DNA of 64,000 bases from Sphingobacterium allocomposti (GTDB lineage Bacteria; Bacteroidota; Bacteroidia; Sphingobacteriales; Sphingobacteriaceae), in contig NZ_VNHX01000009.1 in NCBI RefSeq assembly GCF_008124885.1, positions 99,561-163,560 on the forward strand, given 5' to 3'. How positions within the stretch are numbered: position 1 is the stretch's first letter; every line of letters starts with the position of its first letter. Below, in pieces: positions 1 through 9,528 of this stretch. The translations under genes and the position numbers were made by a program. Below the pieces are notes generated by a model. It saw only the letters and a list, made by a program, of their open reading frames with translations, was not told the origin of the DNA and did no database searches.

Positions 1-297
1 AATCCCCAGCGCCTGTGCACCGTAACTTCCGTTCGATGCGAAAAAGTGTTCGTCGCTAACCAAGTGTATATCGAAACGGGATGGAACGGTCTGCCAAGGA
101 AACCGAGGAATAATCAATTCATAGGCCTTATTAAGGTGAAAATTCACTGCTCCCTCTGTATTCCATAACCCCTCGGCGTCCAATCCTCCCCTATCGGGCA
201 GGATAAAGAAATCGTCGTTGTTACAGGAAAGCAAGAAAGTCGTCGACAGAATCACCAAAAAGCCTTTTCTTAGCCTGTTATATAAATTCTTTTTCAT
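1..297 (-). CDS. SusD/RagB-type outer-membrane lipoprotein (N-terminal part, cut by window edge)
   Basis: Only the first 99 codons are in the window; the reading frame is open to base 1. The start is the ATG at 297, followed by a short basic stretch, a hydrophobic segment and a lipobox ending in Cys25 (FLLSCNNDDF). The acidic residues just after the cysteine are common in surface-exported Bacteroidota lipoproteins. It starts 18 bases after the stop of a SusC gene, which is where the partner SusD normally lies. SusD proteins form the lid of the SusC transporter and bind glycans at the cell surface. The visible mature part (about 75 residues) carries no diagnostic TPR motif, so the family call rests on position, the lipoprotein start and general resemblance. 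Confidence 0.75.
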   Translation of the reverse strand, partial: MKKNLYNRLRKGFLVILSTTFLLSCNNDDFFILPDRGGLDAEGLWNTEGAVNFHLNKAYELIIPRFPWQTVPSRFDIHLVSDEHFFASNGSYGAQALGI

Positions 298-315
298 GTC
301 TATTCGTGTTAAATC

Positions 316-3300
316 TTATAAACTAGCGCTTAAACCCACTGAAATTGTTCGGACCGTCGGATAGTTATATACCTGAGGCGAGTATGGATCCTTATAGCTG
401 AACGGGTTCACTAAGGTCCAGAGGTTATTACCGGTCAAAAGGATACGTCCGCTACCCAGCCCTATACGACGGGCGACGTTCGACGGGATTGAGTAACTTA
501 AAGTCATGTTGTTCACCCGGATCGTGGTGCCATTTAGCGCCCATATATCGGCATTGTCGTTAATCAAAGGGTCGTCTGCCCGCGGATATTTTCCGTTCAT
601 CGGATCCTCCGGTGTCCAGCGATCCCGCCAAAAAATGGGTACATTCGTACCCGGATCCGGTTTCGACCGCGCCCGGCTATCCACAAAGACCTTACCCCCG
701 AAACGTGCCATAATATTGGTTCTGAGACTAAAGTTTTTGTACCCTATGCCAAGGTTGATCCCGGTAGAAAACCTTGGGGATATACGGTCGAACAACACGA
801 CATTATCATTAAAGTTAACTACGCCATCACCGTTGGTGTCTTCATAAATCATCCACCCGACCTGCGGGACGTTTCCGTTAATCGTATAGTTTGGATTCTC
901 CGCTAGAAAAGCGTCTACCTGTTCCTGCGTACGGAACATGCCCTGGGTACGGAATCCAATATTACTGTTGACATATTTTCTAGGATCTACCCCAAAACTG
1001 GTTCCCAGCCAATTACCACTAGAGCGGTCCGTTTCAATGAGGTTGTTCTGATTATAGAGCATTTTCGTAACAATGGAATTTCCCCAGCCAAAGTTCATCC
1101 CCGCATTGATGCTCCAGTCTTCGGCTATCTTCGTATTGTAGCCAATCGTAAACTCCGAACCCCAGCTATAAGCTTCCCGATAATTAACGACCGGAGCGAT
1201 TAAGCCGGAATACAGCGGGTTGGTTTCGTTCGCACCCCGATCGAAACCATCGAATATTTTGTTCTGGTAGAAGTCCATCCCGATGTTCAGTTTATTATTC
1301 CATAGGGTAGATTCCATTCCGAAGTTAAAAGAGCGCATTTTCTCCCACGTGATATTGAGGTTTGGATAAGATTGCGGATTCATACCAACACCGTAGTTAT
1401 TATCGCCAAACATATAGCCATTGTTAACATCTAGGACATAGCGTTCCTGCCAAAGGCGTTCGCTCACGCGGTCATCCCCCGTAATCCCCCAATTTACTTT
1501 CAGCTTTAGATGATTCACAAAAGAAATATTATCCTTGAAGAAGTTCTCCTGGCTGACAATCCAGCCCGCACCTACACTCGGCGACCAGCCCCAACGATCT
1601 CCTCGAGCAAAATTCGAAGAGGCATCTAGACGTGCCACCACCTGCAATATATATTTTTTCTTATAGTCATAACTAAGGCGCCCGAAAGCCGATCGTTTAG
1701 TTGTTTTTAATATGGCACGCGTCGTACGTTCCATCAGGTTTTGATCAAAGCCCCAGTAATCCATAGATTCTGGAATCAACTGATTGAGCCAACGCAATCC
1801 CATATCTTCACTGTTTGAAACGGTTTGCTCCGCTCCAGCAACCACAGCAATACTGTGATCCGCGAATGTGCCGCTATAGTCCAAAGTTACAAACCCCTGA
1901 TAGCCCCCATTATTCGCCAAAGAGGAAGTTAAGCTGGCACTCGCCAATGGAAGTACTTCAGTAAATGGATTATCTCCTGCCACCAAGCTGTTCGAGAAAA
2001 ACAGGTTATTGTTTCCCATTCGCTCAAAATTCCAAAGTATATAAGGCGCTATATATTGCTCGCTACTACCGTTTCCTCCTCGCTGGGAAACCTGTACTTT
2101 TGCCGAAAAGCCTTTCAAAAAAGACGGCGAATAAGTTAAACTCGCATTGATATTGTAATCCTGAGACTTCCTACTCTGCGCATAACCAGAATTGAACACT
2201 GCCAAGGGATTACTATCTCGACCATTGATATTTACCGGGAGTCCGTCAATATACATAGGCACCCAGTCGGGAGTGGATATTATCCGTTCAAAAAAGTCCG
2301 CATCCGTTTCATTTCCGATTTGATTCTGGCTTTTCCGAATATTATGATTGAGGTTAAAAGCAATATCCGCCTTCAGACCTTCGACAATGGTCGTCGTCAA
2401 CCCACTGCGCAACGAATACTTGTCATCTTTCATGCCGGCATAATTGGCATTTTGGTTTTGAAAGCTTCCTCCAACGAAGAACGTCGTGCGTTCGCTACCA
2501 CCGGAGATACTCAGGTTGTGGCGCTGCATTATCGCCGGTTTCCACAGTTGGTCGTACCAACTGTCTACATCTAAGCCTCTCAGATAGTCTAAATCCGCTT
2601 GGGAGAACATTTCACTTTCCGGCTTATTGCCCATGAAGGCACTTTCGTTAAGAAACTGCGCTAATTCATAGCCCGAGAGAAAATCGGGTTTTCTGGCAGC
2701 ATCGGTTATCCCTAAATAGCCGTTATAGGATATACTGGGTTTTCCCTGCTTTCCGCGTTTGGTGGTCACCAACACCACCCCTTTCGCACCGGCTGCACCA
2801 TAAATAGCCGCCGACGCATCTTTTAGAAAGGTAATATTTTCCACCATGGAGGGGTCCAACGCATCAAACACATCTGAGGATACGGTTATCCCATCCACGA
2901 TATAGAGCGGGTCGGATGTTGATCCGATACGTGATGCTTCTTGACTGGTTGACGCCCCCCGGATATTTAAGGAAATACGCGACCCCGGCCGACCGGATGC
3001 TTCGCTGACCCCAACCCCCGCGATCTGGTTCCGCAAAGCACCGGCAATATTCGGTGCCGGAATATCCATCAGCTCCTCTCCCGTAATTGTCGCCACCGAC
3101 CCTACAATTTCCGATCGCTTCTGTGTGCCATATCCCGTAACGACCACCTCGTCAATCGCATCGCTGGACTCCAGTGTGATGGTGATACTGGTCATCCCGG
3201 CGACATTGACTTCCTGCACTTTATAACCCACAAAACTCACCACCAACCGCGTATTTCCTTCCGGCAGGTTTATCCTGAACATTCCGTCTTTATCGGTTTG

Positions 3301-3588
3301 GACGCCTGATTTTGTACCTTTTACCAATACTGTAGCGCCCATTACCGGGTTGCCATCCTGATCGATGACTTTTCCCGTAATATTGACAAACTTCTCTATT
3401 TTCCTCAGCTCCCGTGCAGGCATCCCGGCCGCCTCCACTCCAACGAAAGGAGTGACGAGCAAACATGCCAGTAGCACATTTCGCGTTCCCCGTAGAAAAG
3501 CTAGGGGCAATTCAGCACGACTTTTCATATATCTTATTTTAAGTTTATTCATTCTAAAAATAGGTTTCATCTCCATTTCCCCCCCCAT
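316..3588 (-). CDS. SusC/RagA-type TonB-dependent outer-membrane transporter
   Basis: 1090 residues, normal for the family. After a signal segment (about residues 30-54) there is a carboxypeptidase-regulatory-like domain (about 68-140, beginning VNITGKVIDQDGNP), then the SusC signature DEVVVTGYGTQKR (146-158), a plug domain to about 290 and a long beta-barrel ending in an aromatic/hydrophobic strand. It would import oligosaccharides in a TonB-driven way with the SusD that follows 18 bases later. The upstream lipoprotein gene ends directly before its first ATG, so they are probably co-transcribed. The start is uncertain: the first ATG runs straight into a run of eight G, with further in-frame ATGs at codons 5, 7, 13 and 21. 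The ATG at codon 21 would give a conventional signal peptide. Position in the pectin locus suggests a pectic oligosaccharide as substrate (inference). Confidence 0.95.
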   Translation of the reverse strand: MGGEMEMKPIFRMNKLKIRYMKSRAELPLAFLRGTRNVLLACLLVTPFVGVEAAGMPARELRKIEKFVNITGKVIDQDGNPVMGATVLVKGTKSGVQTDKDGMFRINLPEGNTRLVVSFVGYKVQEVNVAGMTSITITLESSDAIDEVVVTGYGTQKRSEIVGSVATITGEELMDIPAPNIAGALRNQIAGVGVSEASGRPGSRISLNIRGASTSQEASRIGSTSDPLYIVDGITVSSDVFDALDPSMVENITFLKDASAAIYGAAGAKGVVLVTTKRGKQGKPSISYNGYLGITDAARKPDFLSGYELAQFLNESAFMGNKPESEMFSQADLDYLRGLDVDSWYDQLWKPAIMQRHNLSISGGSERTTFFVGGSFQNQNANYAGMKDDKYSLRSGLTTTIVEGLKADIAFNLNHNIRKSQNQIGNETDADFFERIISTPDWVPMYIDGLPVNINGRDSNPLAVFNSGYAQSRKSQDYNINASLTYSPSFLKGFSAKVQVSQRGGNGSSEQYIAPYILWNFERMGNNNLFFSNSLVAGDNPFTEVLPLASASLTSSLANNGGYQGFVTLDYSGTFADHSIAVVAGAEQTVSNSEDMGLRWLNQLIPESMDYWGFDQNLMERTTRAILKTTKRSAFGRLSYDYKKKYILQVVARLDASSNFARGDRWGWSPSVGAGWIVSQENFFKDNISFVNHLKLKVNWGITGDDRVSERLWQERYVLDVNNGYMFGDNNYGVGMNPQSYPNLNITWEKMRSFNFGMESTLWNNKLNIGMDFYQNKIFDGFDRGANETNPLYSGLIAPVVNYREAYSWGSEFTIGYNTKIAEDWSINAGMNFGWGNSIVTKMLYNQNNLIETDRSSGNWLGTSFGVDPRKYVNSNIGFRTQGMFRTQEQVDAFLAENPNYTINGNVPQVGWMIYEDTNGDGVVNFNDNVVLFDRISPRFSTGINLGIGYKNFSLRTNIMARFGGKVFVDSRARSKPDPGTNVPIFWRDRWTPEDPMNGKYPRADDPLINDNADIWALNGTTIRVNNMTLSYSIPSNVARRIGLGSGRILLTGNNLWTLVNPFSYKDPYSPQVYNYPTVRTISVGLSASL

Positions 3589-5202
3589 TTATGGTCGCCA
3601 GCGCGGATCGCCAACCGTAAACAACGTTTTATCAATAATCGTCAAATCGCTATTGGCAAAATTGGTCTTATCCGGTGCGGCAAAAACCTGCTCGGAAGCA
3701 CCTCCATAAGCGACGACACCTTGTATCATCCCTTGCGTCGCGTTACTTCCCCAGCGAATATCAGACGTCGCAAAACTATTCGATACGGCACTCGAATTCG
3801 GCATAACACGATTGAAGGAACGCCCGCCCGTCGTGTACCCGATTAGCGTATTACGCATCGTGAAACCACCGATCTCGCCACGGCTCGCGTCGATAATGTA
3901 GCGATTATCCCAGGGTGATTGATAGAGCGTAGCATTTTCAATGAGTACAGCATTAAGACCGGCATTCACCGACCCACCATAGCGAATGAGCCATTGTACA
4001 TTGATGAAGGTAGAATTTGTAAAGCGCACGTCGCGTTCGGATACGTCGTTATGATCTACCGTCAGCGCACCATAGTTTCCAATATTCTGTACGATGGAGT
4101 TATTAATCACGTATTCATTCACTGATTTCGGCCCTGCGGACTGCAAGCGCATCACACCCCGAAGCTCGGATATCCTACACGCTTCAAACTCAATTTTGTT
4201 AATCGATGCTTCCCCGCTGATGTTAAAGACGTAACTGCCCCCTATATCACCGGTAAAATGTACATCTTCAAACTTGATGAGGTTCATTGTTCCCTCGACA
4301 TTAAAAGAGGAAGACATTTCAATCCTCGCCTGCGGTCCGAATCCCGGCTCGGATATCAGGGTAACCCCACGATTCAAAGTAAGGCCGCCCATGGTGTAGG
4401 TCATGCCCCGCTTCAACGCAATGACACTTCCATCAGGCACCGTATTCAAGGTGTTTTGCAGAATTTGCGGATCGGAACTTCCTCTTAGATCAATATGTCC
4501 CGCCTCCTCTACGGTAGGCTTGGTCTTAAACTCAAGTTCACCTAGCGAGCGACCGTCCGGCCGGAAAAGCCGGGCGACATAGTCTGTATTTGAGCTCAAT
4601 CCATCCAATTGCATAGCAGTCAACTCATCAGCGGACACATCGAATTCTTGGGAATTAGTTCCATCTGCTTTTTCCAATACCATTTTTGTCAGTTCGCCAT
4701 GCCTTCCAAAGTTCAGCACTACGGCTTCATGGGACAGTTTCCAGACTTTAATCGGGGTAAACAGGTTGATTGGCTTCAACTGGAGCCGTGGCGTACGCAT
4801 CCAAGAGGATGCTCCCGTTCCGGTACTGGACACCGTACGTACACGTGCAAAATAAGGTTCCAGCGGTGTCAATTCCTGGTCGCTGAGAAAAATTGAGGTG
4901 GAATCGGTAAGAAAATCGATGACATTTTGGGAGGCGTCGGTGAAAGTAGAATCGGAAGAGACCTGAACTTCATAAGCCACCTCTACCTTTCGGTCATCCC
5001 CCTCCCAAGCTGCACGCCCCGCTTCCCAAGTCAACACCAAAGAGGTATCTGCATGCACAATGGTGATCGCACTTCCCATCTCCGTCAAACTCGTTGCCGG
5101 ACCTCGGATATCCTCTTCTTTGCATGCATAGATTAAGATGAGCGTCATAAGAACCGCCCCCCTCCGCAGCCATCTCTTCGTAAAATAAGCTTGATAATTC
5201 AT
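3589..5202 (-). CDS. Surface lipoprotein with fibronectin-like N-terminus and DUF4957/DUF5123-type beta-helix
   Basis: 537 residues. The N-terminus has a lipobox ending at Cys27 (LILIYACKEED), again with acidic residues after the cysteine. Residues about 40-220 look like two fibronectin type III-like modules (patterns such as VAYEVQVSSDSTF). From about 235 the sequence turns into a right-handed beta-helix-like repeat (many short strands with N ladders, for example INNSIVQNIGNYGALTVDHN) that I associate with the DUF4957 and DUF5123 families, often found in Bacteroidota pectin loci. It may bind or act on polygalacturonate at the cell surface. I see no obvious polysaccharide lyase catalytic triad and would not claim enzyme activity. 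It is the first gene of the unit with SusC and SusD and ends directly against the SusC start. Confidence 0.75.
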   Translation of the reverse strand: MNYQAYFTKRWLRRGAVLMTLILIYACKEEDIRGPATSLTEMGSAITIVHADTSLVLTWEAGRAAWEGDDRKVEVAYEVQVSSDSTFTDASQNVIDFLTDSTSIFLSDQELTPLEPYFARVRTVSSTGTGASSWMRTPRLQLKPINLFTPIKVWKLSHEAVVLNFGRHGELTKMVLEKADGTNSQEFDVSADELTAMQLDGLSSNTDYVARLFRPDGRSLGELEFKTKPTVEEAGHIDLRGSSDPQILQNTLNTVPDGSVIALKRGMTYTMGGLTLNRGVTLISEPGFGPQARIEMSSSFNVEGTMNLIKFEDVHFTGDIGGSYVFNISGEASINKIEFEACRISELRGVMRLQSAGPKSVNEYVINNSIVQNIGNYGALTVDHNDVSERDVRFTNSTFINVQWLIRYGGSVNAGLNAVLIENATLYQSPWDNRYIIDASRGEIGGFTMRNTLIGYTTGGRSFNRVMPNSSAVSNSFATSDIRWGSNATQGMIQGVVAYGGASEQVFAAPDKTNFANSDLTIIDKTLFTVGDPRWRP

Positions 5203-5855
5203 TGGTTTAAAATTGTGTTTATAAAATAGGTTCTAAAAGTATCGTACGACGAAACAATGTTCCGTCTCCTCAACTATATTCCACAGCTGCACAGCATAAA
5301 TGTCAACAATACACTTTATAAATGGAGACAAATACTACTACCGTTGATATTGTCCGACGGTATACTGCACTTGTTTATTTTTCTAACTGGTTAGCCTTAA
5401 AACATAAAAGCGAAACAATGGTAGCAACCAATAACTTTCTTGCGTACAAAGGCTTACAAACTGATTATGTTATTACTATACAAATAAACGGAAAAGGCAA
5501 CGCGTAATATTATATCGCATTGCCTTTTTATTATAACATATTACCATAATCCAACGAATATGTTACAAACTGTTTCTTTCAAAGAAAGAAGTTATTTCCT
5601 GCGTACGGTCCGCCCCCTTCGATACCGACAGTGGGTAATCCATGTCCACATCAAGCGAAAAGGGTAAACGTAAAGAAAGTGTCTACCAAAAAGCTGTTTT
5701 TATTGTCCTAGGCTTCGACAGAGCCTGCATGGACCCTGCCGAAGTGCTCAGCCTGACATGGTCGAATAATAAACAGCACGTTAAATTGTGTTTCGACAAG
5801 CTCACATGACAAGGTATTGCCCTTTAGACCCGCTTTTCTTATCTGATATCTACCG
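5203..5855. other. Intergenic region with terminator hairpin and degenerate dispersed repeat
   Basis: 653 bases between the pectate lyase pair and the lipoprotein-SusC-SusD unit. It should hold the promoter of the latter, but I found no full TTTG/TAnnTTTG pair. It contains the hairpin listed at 5492-5529 and, at about 5709-5815, three loosely related copies of a TTCGACA...GCTC...CATGACA motif, of a kind often seen between Bacteroidota genes. A 61-codon plus-strand reading frame (5322-5507) ends inside the hairpin; I could not support it as a gene. Confidence 0.5.
5492..5529. terminator. Hairpin terminator, probably ending the pectate lyase transcript
   Basis: Arms 5492-5504 (AAAAGGCAACGCG) and 5516-5528 match over 13 bases with one mismatch, around an AT-rich loop. 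Both strands end in a short T run, so it can act in either direction. On the minus strand it lies about 330 bases beyond the stop of the last pectate lyase gene. Confidence 0.6.
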
Positions 5856-7472
5856 CTATAAGGGTTTCACGCTGTTCAGCGGCACAACGCTATTCAAATA
5901 GTTTTCGATATGCGCATACCCATTTTCACTTATCTTGGCCGAGTCGTCGGGATCATTCGGATCTAGACCGATTTTAATTTCGTAATCGTCTGGTAGTCCG
6001 TCATTGTCTGCATCTTTATAGGGCTTACCCTTATATTCGGGGTATCCGCCAACTTGGCTTATATCCGTAATAATTCCCTGCTTGTATGAATCCGCAGGTA
6101 GACGCCGTTTAACATAGGGCGAGGGAACTGAGCGGCCAGCAGAAGCCGTAAAGAAAACTTTACCGGTTTTAACCTGCTTAACGATACGTTCGTCGACCGC
6201 ATCCCTCCTCGGCAATGTTGCGCCCACGTTCTTGAGCACGTAATCATAGGCTTCCCGAGCTTCCATTATCCGTCCAAAGTGTGATAGCGGAAAAGGCTTG
6301 TCTACCTTAATATGTGCAAGGACGGCGGGGTCGGCGTCGGGTTGAACGCCCCCGTCCCAGTTGTTGTTCGTAACTTTCTCATTTCCTTCTATTACGTTTC
6401 CATGGACATACGCCTTTCCAAAAGTATTGGCGTTTTCTTTGTCACGTCCCGATTCCGGTTTGAGTATGCGGTATGCTATCGGCTGACCAACAGGCGTAAT
6501 AGGCCCCGGCTTATAGTAGTTGTTGATAAAATTATACAATGATCGGTGGTCTCCTCCGTCCGCCGTGCGATTCCACCAGTTCCAGACAACGTTATTTACA
6601 AATCCAAAATCGCCATACATACCCACCGATGGATTACGGCTTATGTTGGAAGCCCAGAGGTTACGCATAAACGTGCTGTTCAGCCCGCCGATCGTGCTCC
6701 CGAAGGCATGGTTATACGTATCCAAGGCCTCGGAAAAAATCGAGTTCTGAATAGTAATATTTACGGTGGGCAACTTCAGGTTCTTGCCTTCTCTGTCGTA
6801 TACATGCCTATACATAGACATATTTTCGTCCAGCCCCCAGCTCGCCGACACGTGATCGATCATGATGTTACCTATCCCATTTCCTCCTAAAGCGTCGTCC
6901 CGCCGCGTTACATCTGTTGTTCCTCTGCGAAAACGCATAAAGCGGACAACGACATCGTGGGTATCTATAAGAAATGACTCTCCCGCTACGCAGACCCCAT
7001 CTCCCGGAGCAGTTTGACCGGCAATCGTTATATAAGGCGCCCTGATGGTAATTGGCTTCTCCAGCTTAATAATGCCGGCTACGTTAAAGACCACTATACG
7101 GGCACCGCCGGCTTCGCATGCCTCTCTCAAGGTCCCCGGGCCGCTGTCGGCTAAGCTGGTAACCACCATAACACGTCCTCCGCGCCCACCGGCGGTATAG
7201 GCTCCTCCCCCCTCTGCTCCGGGAAAAGCCGGTATCTTCGCCGGGGGCAAGTCTTCTGGTTTCGCCGCGTCCGGAATATAAGGTCTCCCCTCTTCCGCCA
7301 TCCTCGCCTGCGCCTGCTGCCACATCTTCTCGGATCGTAGCTGCTCGAGCTGCTCGCGTTGCGCGGCAACAGCTTTTAACGAATCGGGAATTACCGGATA
7401 CTGCGCAAAAGAGCATACAGGCAGCGCGCTAAGCACCAGTAAAATACGATATCTTGTTTTCAAACTCATCAC
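5856..7472 (-). CDS. Secreted pectate lyase, PL1-like, with C-terminal calcium-binding repeat
   Basis: 538 residues with a signal peptide (about 1-23, ending SFAQ). The core from about residue 80 has the family start FPGAEGGG, then GGRGGRVMVVTSLADSG and VFNVAGIIKL. The PL1 calcium and active-site region reads RDDALGGNGIGNIMIDHVSA, followed by SWGLDENMSMYRH, and NAFGSTIGG-like and MRNLWASN segments follow. It would cleave polygalacturonate by beta-elimination. The last 50 residues contain an acidic DADNDGLPDD repeat of EF-hand/thrombospondin type 3 style, probably calcium-binding. It lies 2 bases after a close paralogue (7475-9112), so the two are surely co-transcribed. No lipobox is seen; it is probably periplasmic or secreted. 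Confidence 0.9.
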   Translation of the reverse strand: MMSLKTRYRILLVLSALPVCSFAQYPVIPDSLKAVAAQREQLEQLRSEKMWQQAQARMAEEGRPYIPDAAKPEDLPPAKIPAFPGAEGGGAYTAGGRGGRVMVVTSLADSGPGTLREACEAGGARIVVFNVAGIIKLEKPITIRAPYITIAGQTAPGDGVCVAGESFLIDTHDVVVRFMRFRRGTTDVTRRDDALGGNGIGNIMIDHVSASWGLDENMSMYRHVYDREGKNLKLPTVNITIQNSIFSEALDTYNHAFGSTIGGLNSTFMRNLWASNISRNPSVGMYGDFGFVNNVVWNWWNRTADGGDHRSLYNFINNYYKPGPITPVGQPIAYRILKPESGRDKENANTFGKAYVHGNVIEGNEKVTNNNWDGGVQPDADPAVLAHIKVDKPFPLSHFGRIMEAREAYDYVLKNVGATLPRRDAVDERIVKQVKTGKVFFTASAGRSVPSPYVKRRLPADSYKQGIITDISQVGGYPEYKGKPYKDADNDGLPDDYEIKIGLDPNDPDDSAKISENGYAHIENYLNSVVPLNSVKPL

Positions 7473-7474
7473 GT

Positions 7475-9112
7475 TTATTTTGATGCTAGCTCATTTAGGT
7501 AAACTTCAATATTTGCATAACCCGAATCGGTAATTTTCGCGGAGTCGGTGCCGTCGTTCGGATTTAGCCCCATTTTAATTTCCACGTCATCGGGAATACC
7601 ATCATTGTCGCTGTCTTTATGAGGTGTCCCGCTATACGTCGGGTATCCACCGACCTGCGAAATATCCGTAATAATCCCGATCTTATAAGAATCCTTCGGA
7701 AGACGTCTATGCTCGAAGTCTTTTTCCGGCAGCGTGACATTCTTCAGCGGCGTAGGCTTTCCGTCGCGCACCTCCCGCACGATACGTATATCTACCGGAT
7801 CACGTTTTGGTAAGGTCGCTCCAGCATTCTCCAGGACGTAGCTATAAGCATCCTTCGCACTCATAACATTAAATTCTGCGTGGGGGAAGGGCTTCTCCGC
7901 CTTCATTGCAGCAAAATACGGCTGTGCCTCGTCAAAAGTCATGGCGTTACCTGCCTTATTTTCCAGTTGCACGCCGCCGTTCCAGTTATCTGCAGTGACC
8001 TGTTCGCTACCTTCGACAATGTTTCCTGCTACATAAGCACGGCCAAAAACAACGTAGGGCAATTTACTTCGTCCCGACTCCGGCTTAAGAATACGGTAAC
8101 GGATCGGTTGTCCTTTGGGTGTCGCAGGGCCCGGCTTAAAGTAGTTATTAAAGATATTATATGTTGCCTGGTAGTCGCCTCCGTCAATTCCTCGATGCAC
8201 CCAGTTATAGATTACGTTGTTCGCAAAGTTAAACACGCCATTCCAGCCGATGGAAGGGTTCCTCGCCGCGTTGTTGGCCCATAGGTTGCGCATAAATGTG
8301 CAATTTTCTCCGCCCAGGGTGCTGCCGAAGGCATGGTTCCATGTATCCAAAGCTTCTGAGAAAATAGAGTTCTGTATGGTTATATTAACCGTTCCCCGCT
8401 TTTCCTCCTGTTTGCCCGTACTGTCGTTGTACATGTGTCGGTACATAGACATATTTTCGTCAAGCCCCCAGCTGGCCGACACATGGTCTATCATGATGTT
8501 ACCCACAGGATTTCCACCTATGGCGTCGTCACGGCGCCCCACATAGGTCTCTCCGCGCCGGAAACGCATATGGCGGATGACCACATCGTGCGTATTGATC
8601 CAAACAGATTCGCCTGCCACACATACACCATCCCCAGGTGCAGACTGCCCTGCAATAGTGATGTACGGCGCTCGGATAATAAGCGGCGTTTTTAGCCGGA
8701 TAATTCCTGCGACGTTAAATACGATAATACGGGGGCCTCCTTGTTCGCAGGCTTCCCGCAATGTTCCCGGACCGTTGTCTTCTAAGCTGGTTACAACTAT
8801 CACTTTGCCGCCCCTTCCTCCAAAACTGTATTTACCACCCCCTTCAGCTCCCGGAAACGCAGGAATATCGGCCTGTGGCAAGTCCGTTGGCCGGCCTGCC
8901 CATGGGATATATGGTTTCCCTTGCTTTGCATATTCCTCTATCACTGGAAGGGCCTTGCCCCAAGCTACGTCAGACTGCAGTCTCGCGCGCTCCATAAGCT
9001 CATTTGATGCCTTTTTTACGTCTTCGGGAATCTTCGGATACTGTGCCTTCGCCGTTTCTAGCGATAACAGACCTACCGCGAGCAGAAAGCCCGACAATAC
9101 TTTCTTATTCAT
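7475..9112 (-). CDS. Secreted pectate lyase, PL1-like, paralogue of the next gene
   Basis: 545 residues, signal peptide about 1-24 (ending AKAQ). The architecture is the same as its downstream neighbour: FPGAEGGGKYSFGG (about 87), NVAGIIRL, RDDAIGGNPVGNIMIDHVSA then SWGLDENMSMYRHM, HAFGSTLGG, and a C-terminal DSDNDGIPDD calcium-binding-like repeat. The two are close over their whole length, so this is a tandem duplication. The main differences are in the loop after MYRHMYND and in the insert ENKAGNAMTFDEAQPYFAAM (about residues 390-410), which the other copy lacks. These could change substrate length or methyl-ester preference (inference). It is the first gene of the two-gene unit; a possible -7 element lies about 140 bases upstream. 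Confidence 0.9.
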   Translation of the reverse strand: MNKKVLSGFLLAVGLLSLETAKAQYPKIPEDVKKASNELMERARLQSDVAWGKALPVIEEYAKQGKPYIPWAGRPTDLPQADIPAFPGAEGGGKYSFGGRGGKVIVVTSLEDNGPGTLREACEQGGPRIIVFNVAGIIRLKTPLIIRAPYITIAGQSAPGDGVCVAGESVWINTHDVVIRHMRFRRGETYVGRRDDAIGGNPVGNIMIDHVSASWGLDENMSMYRHMYNDSTGKQEEKRGTVNITIQNSIFSEALDTWNHAFGSTLGGENCTFMRNLWANNAARNPSIGWNGVFNFANNVIYNWVHRGIDGGDYQATYNIFNNYFKPGPATPKGQPIRYRILKPESGRSKLPYVVFGRAYVAGNIVEGSEQVTADNWNGGVQLENKAGNAMTFDEAQPYFAAMKAEKPFPHAEFNVMSAKDAYSYVLENAGATLPKRDPVDIRIVREVRDGKPTPLKNVTLPEKDFEHRRLPKDSYKIGIITDISQVGGYPTYSGTPHKDSDNDGIPDDVEIKMGLNPNDGTDSAKITDSGYANIEVYLNELASK

Positions 9113-9528
9113 AGTATACTTTCAAAAAATTAAAAGTCTAAACAGCTGTTCTTACAAACAGATAGAAGGAGCATCGGCTAAGACATTGCCACGCACAAAA
9201 TCCTTCTCTAAGCAATCATAAGGTTTATATCCTATAATCATTACATTAACTACTCAAAACTAGGAAGATAAATATATAGTTACTTGTACCATTTTCACGA
9301 AATATTATAACATATTAGCTTCAATCGTCACATTATCATAACACGGCATCTACCTCGCGGCGCCAAAAGAACATCGGAAACCATGGAGCCCATTATATGG
9401 ACGGGCGGTGATCAATTGCCCACATAGTCGCCACTGACATTCTTACCGCAGGACTGCCCTGTTGTTGATACCACAAAGGGACTAGCAAACGCTAGTCCCC
9501 GACCTATAGAGAACAAAAATTAAAAAAC
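9113..9528. promoter_or_regulatory. Intergenic region upstream of pectate lyase pair; possible promoter and terminator
   Basis: 416 bases, AT-rich in its first half. On the minus strand, TAGTTTTG at 9262-9255 matches the Bacteroidota -7 consensus TAnnTTTG, but no good TTTG lies 19-21 bases upstream, so the promoter call is weak. The region also holds the hairpin at 9478-9499. No convincing gene is present. Confidence 0.35.
9478..9499 (-). terminator. Hairpin after SusD gene
   Basis: Perfect 9-base arms GGGACTAGC and GCTAGTCCC around AAAC, 30 bases beyond the SusD stop. On the minus strand the stem is followed by only a short T-rich stretch (TTTGTGG), so termination may be partial, allowing some read-through into the pectate lyases. 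Confidence 0.65.

Noticed and set aside
5322..5507. 61-codon plus-strand frame ending inside a terminator hairpin
   Set aside because: The hairpin better serves the minus-strand pectate lyase transcript; no family resemblance or promoter was seen.
8577..9221. 214-codon plus-strand frame opposite the pectate lyase
   Set aside because: It is a shadow of the well-supported lyase on the other strand.
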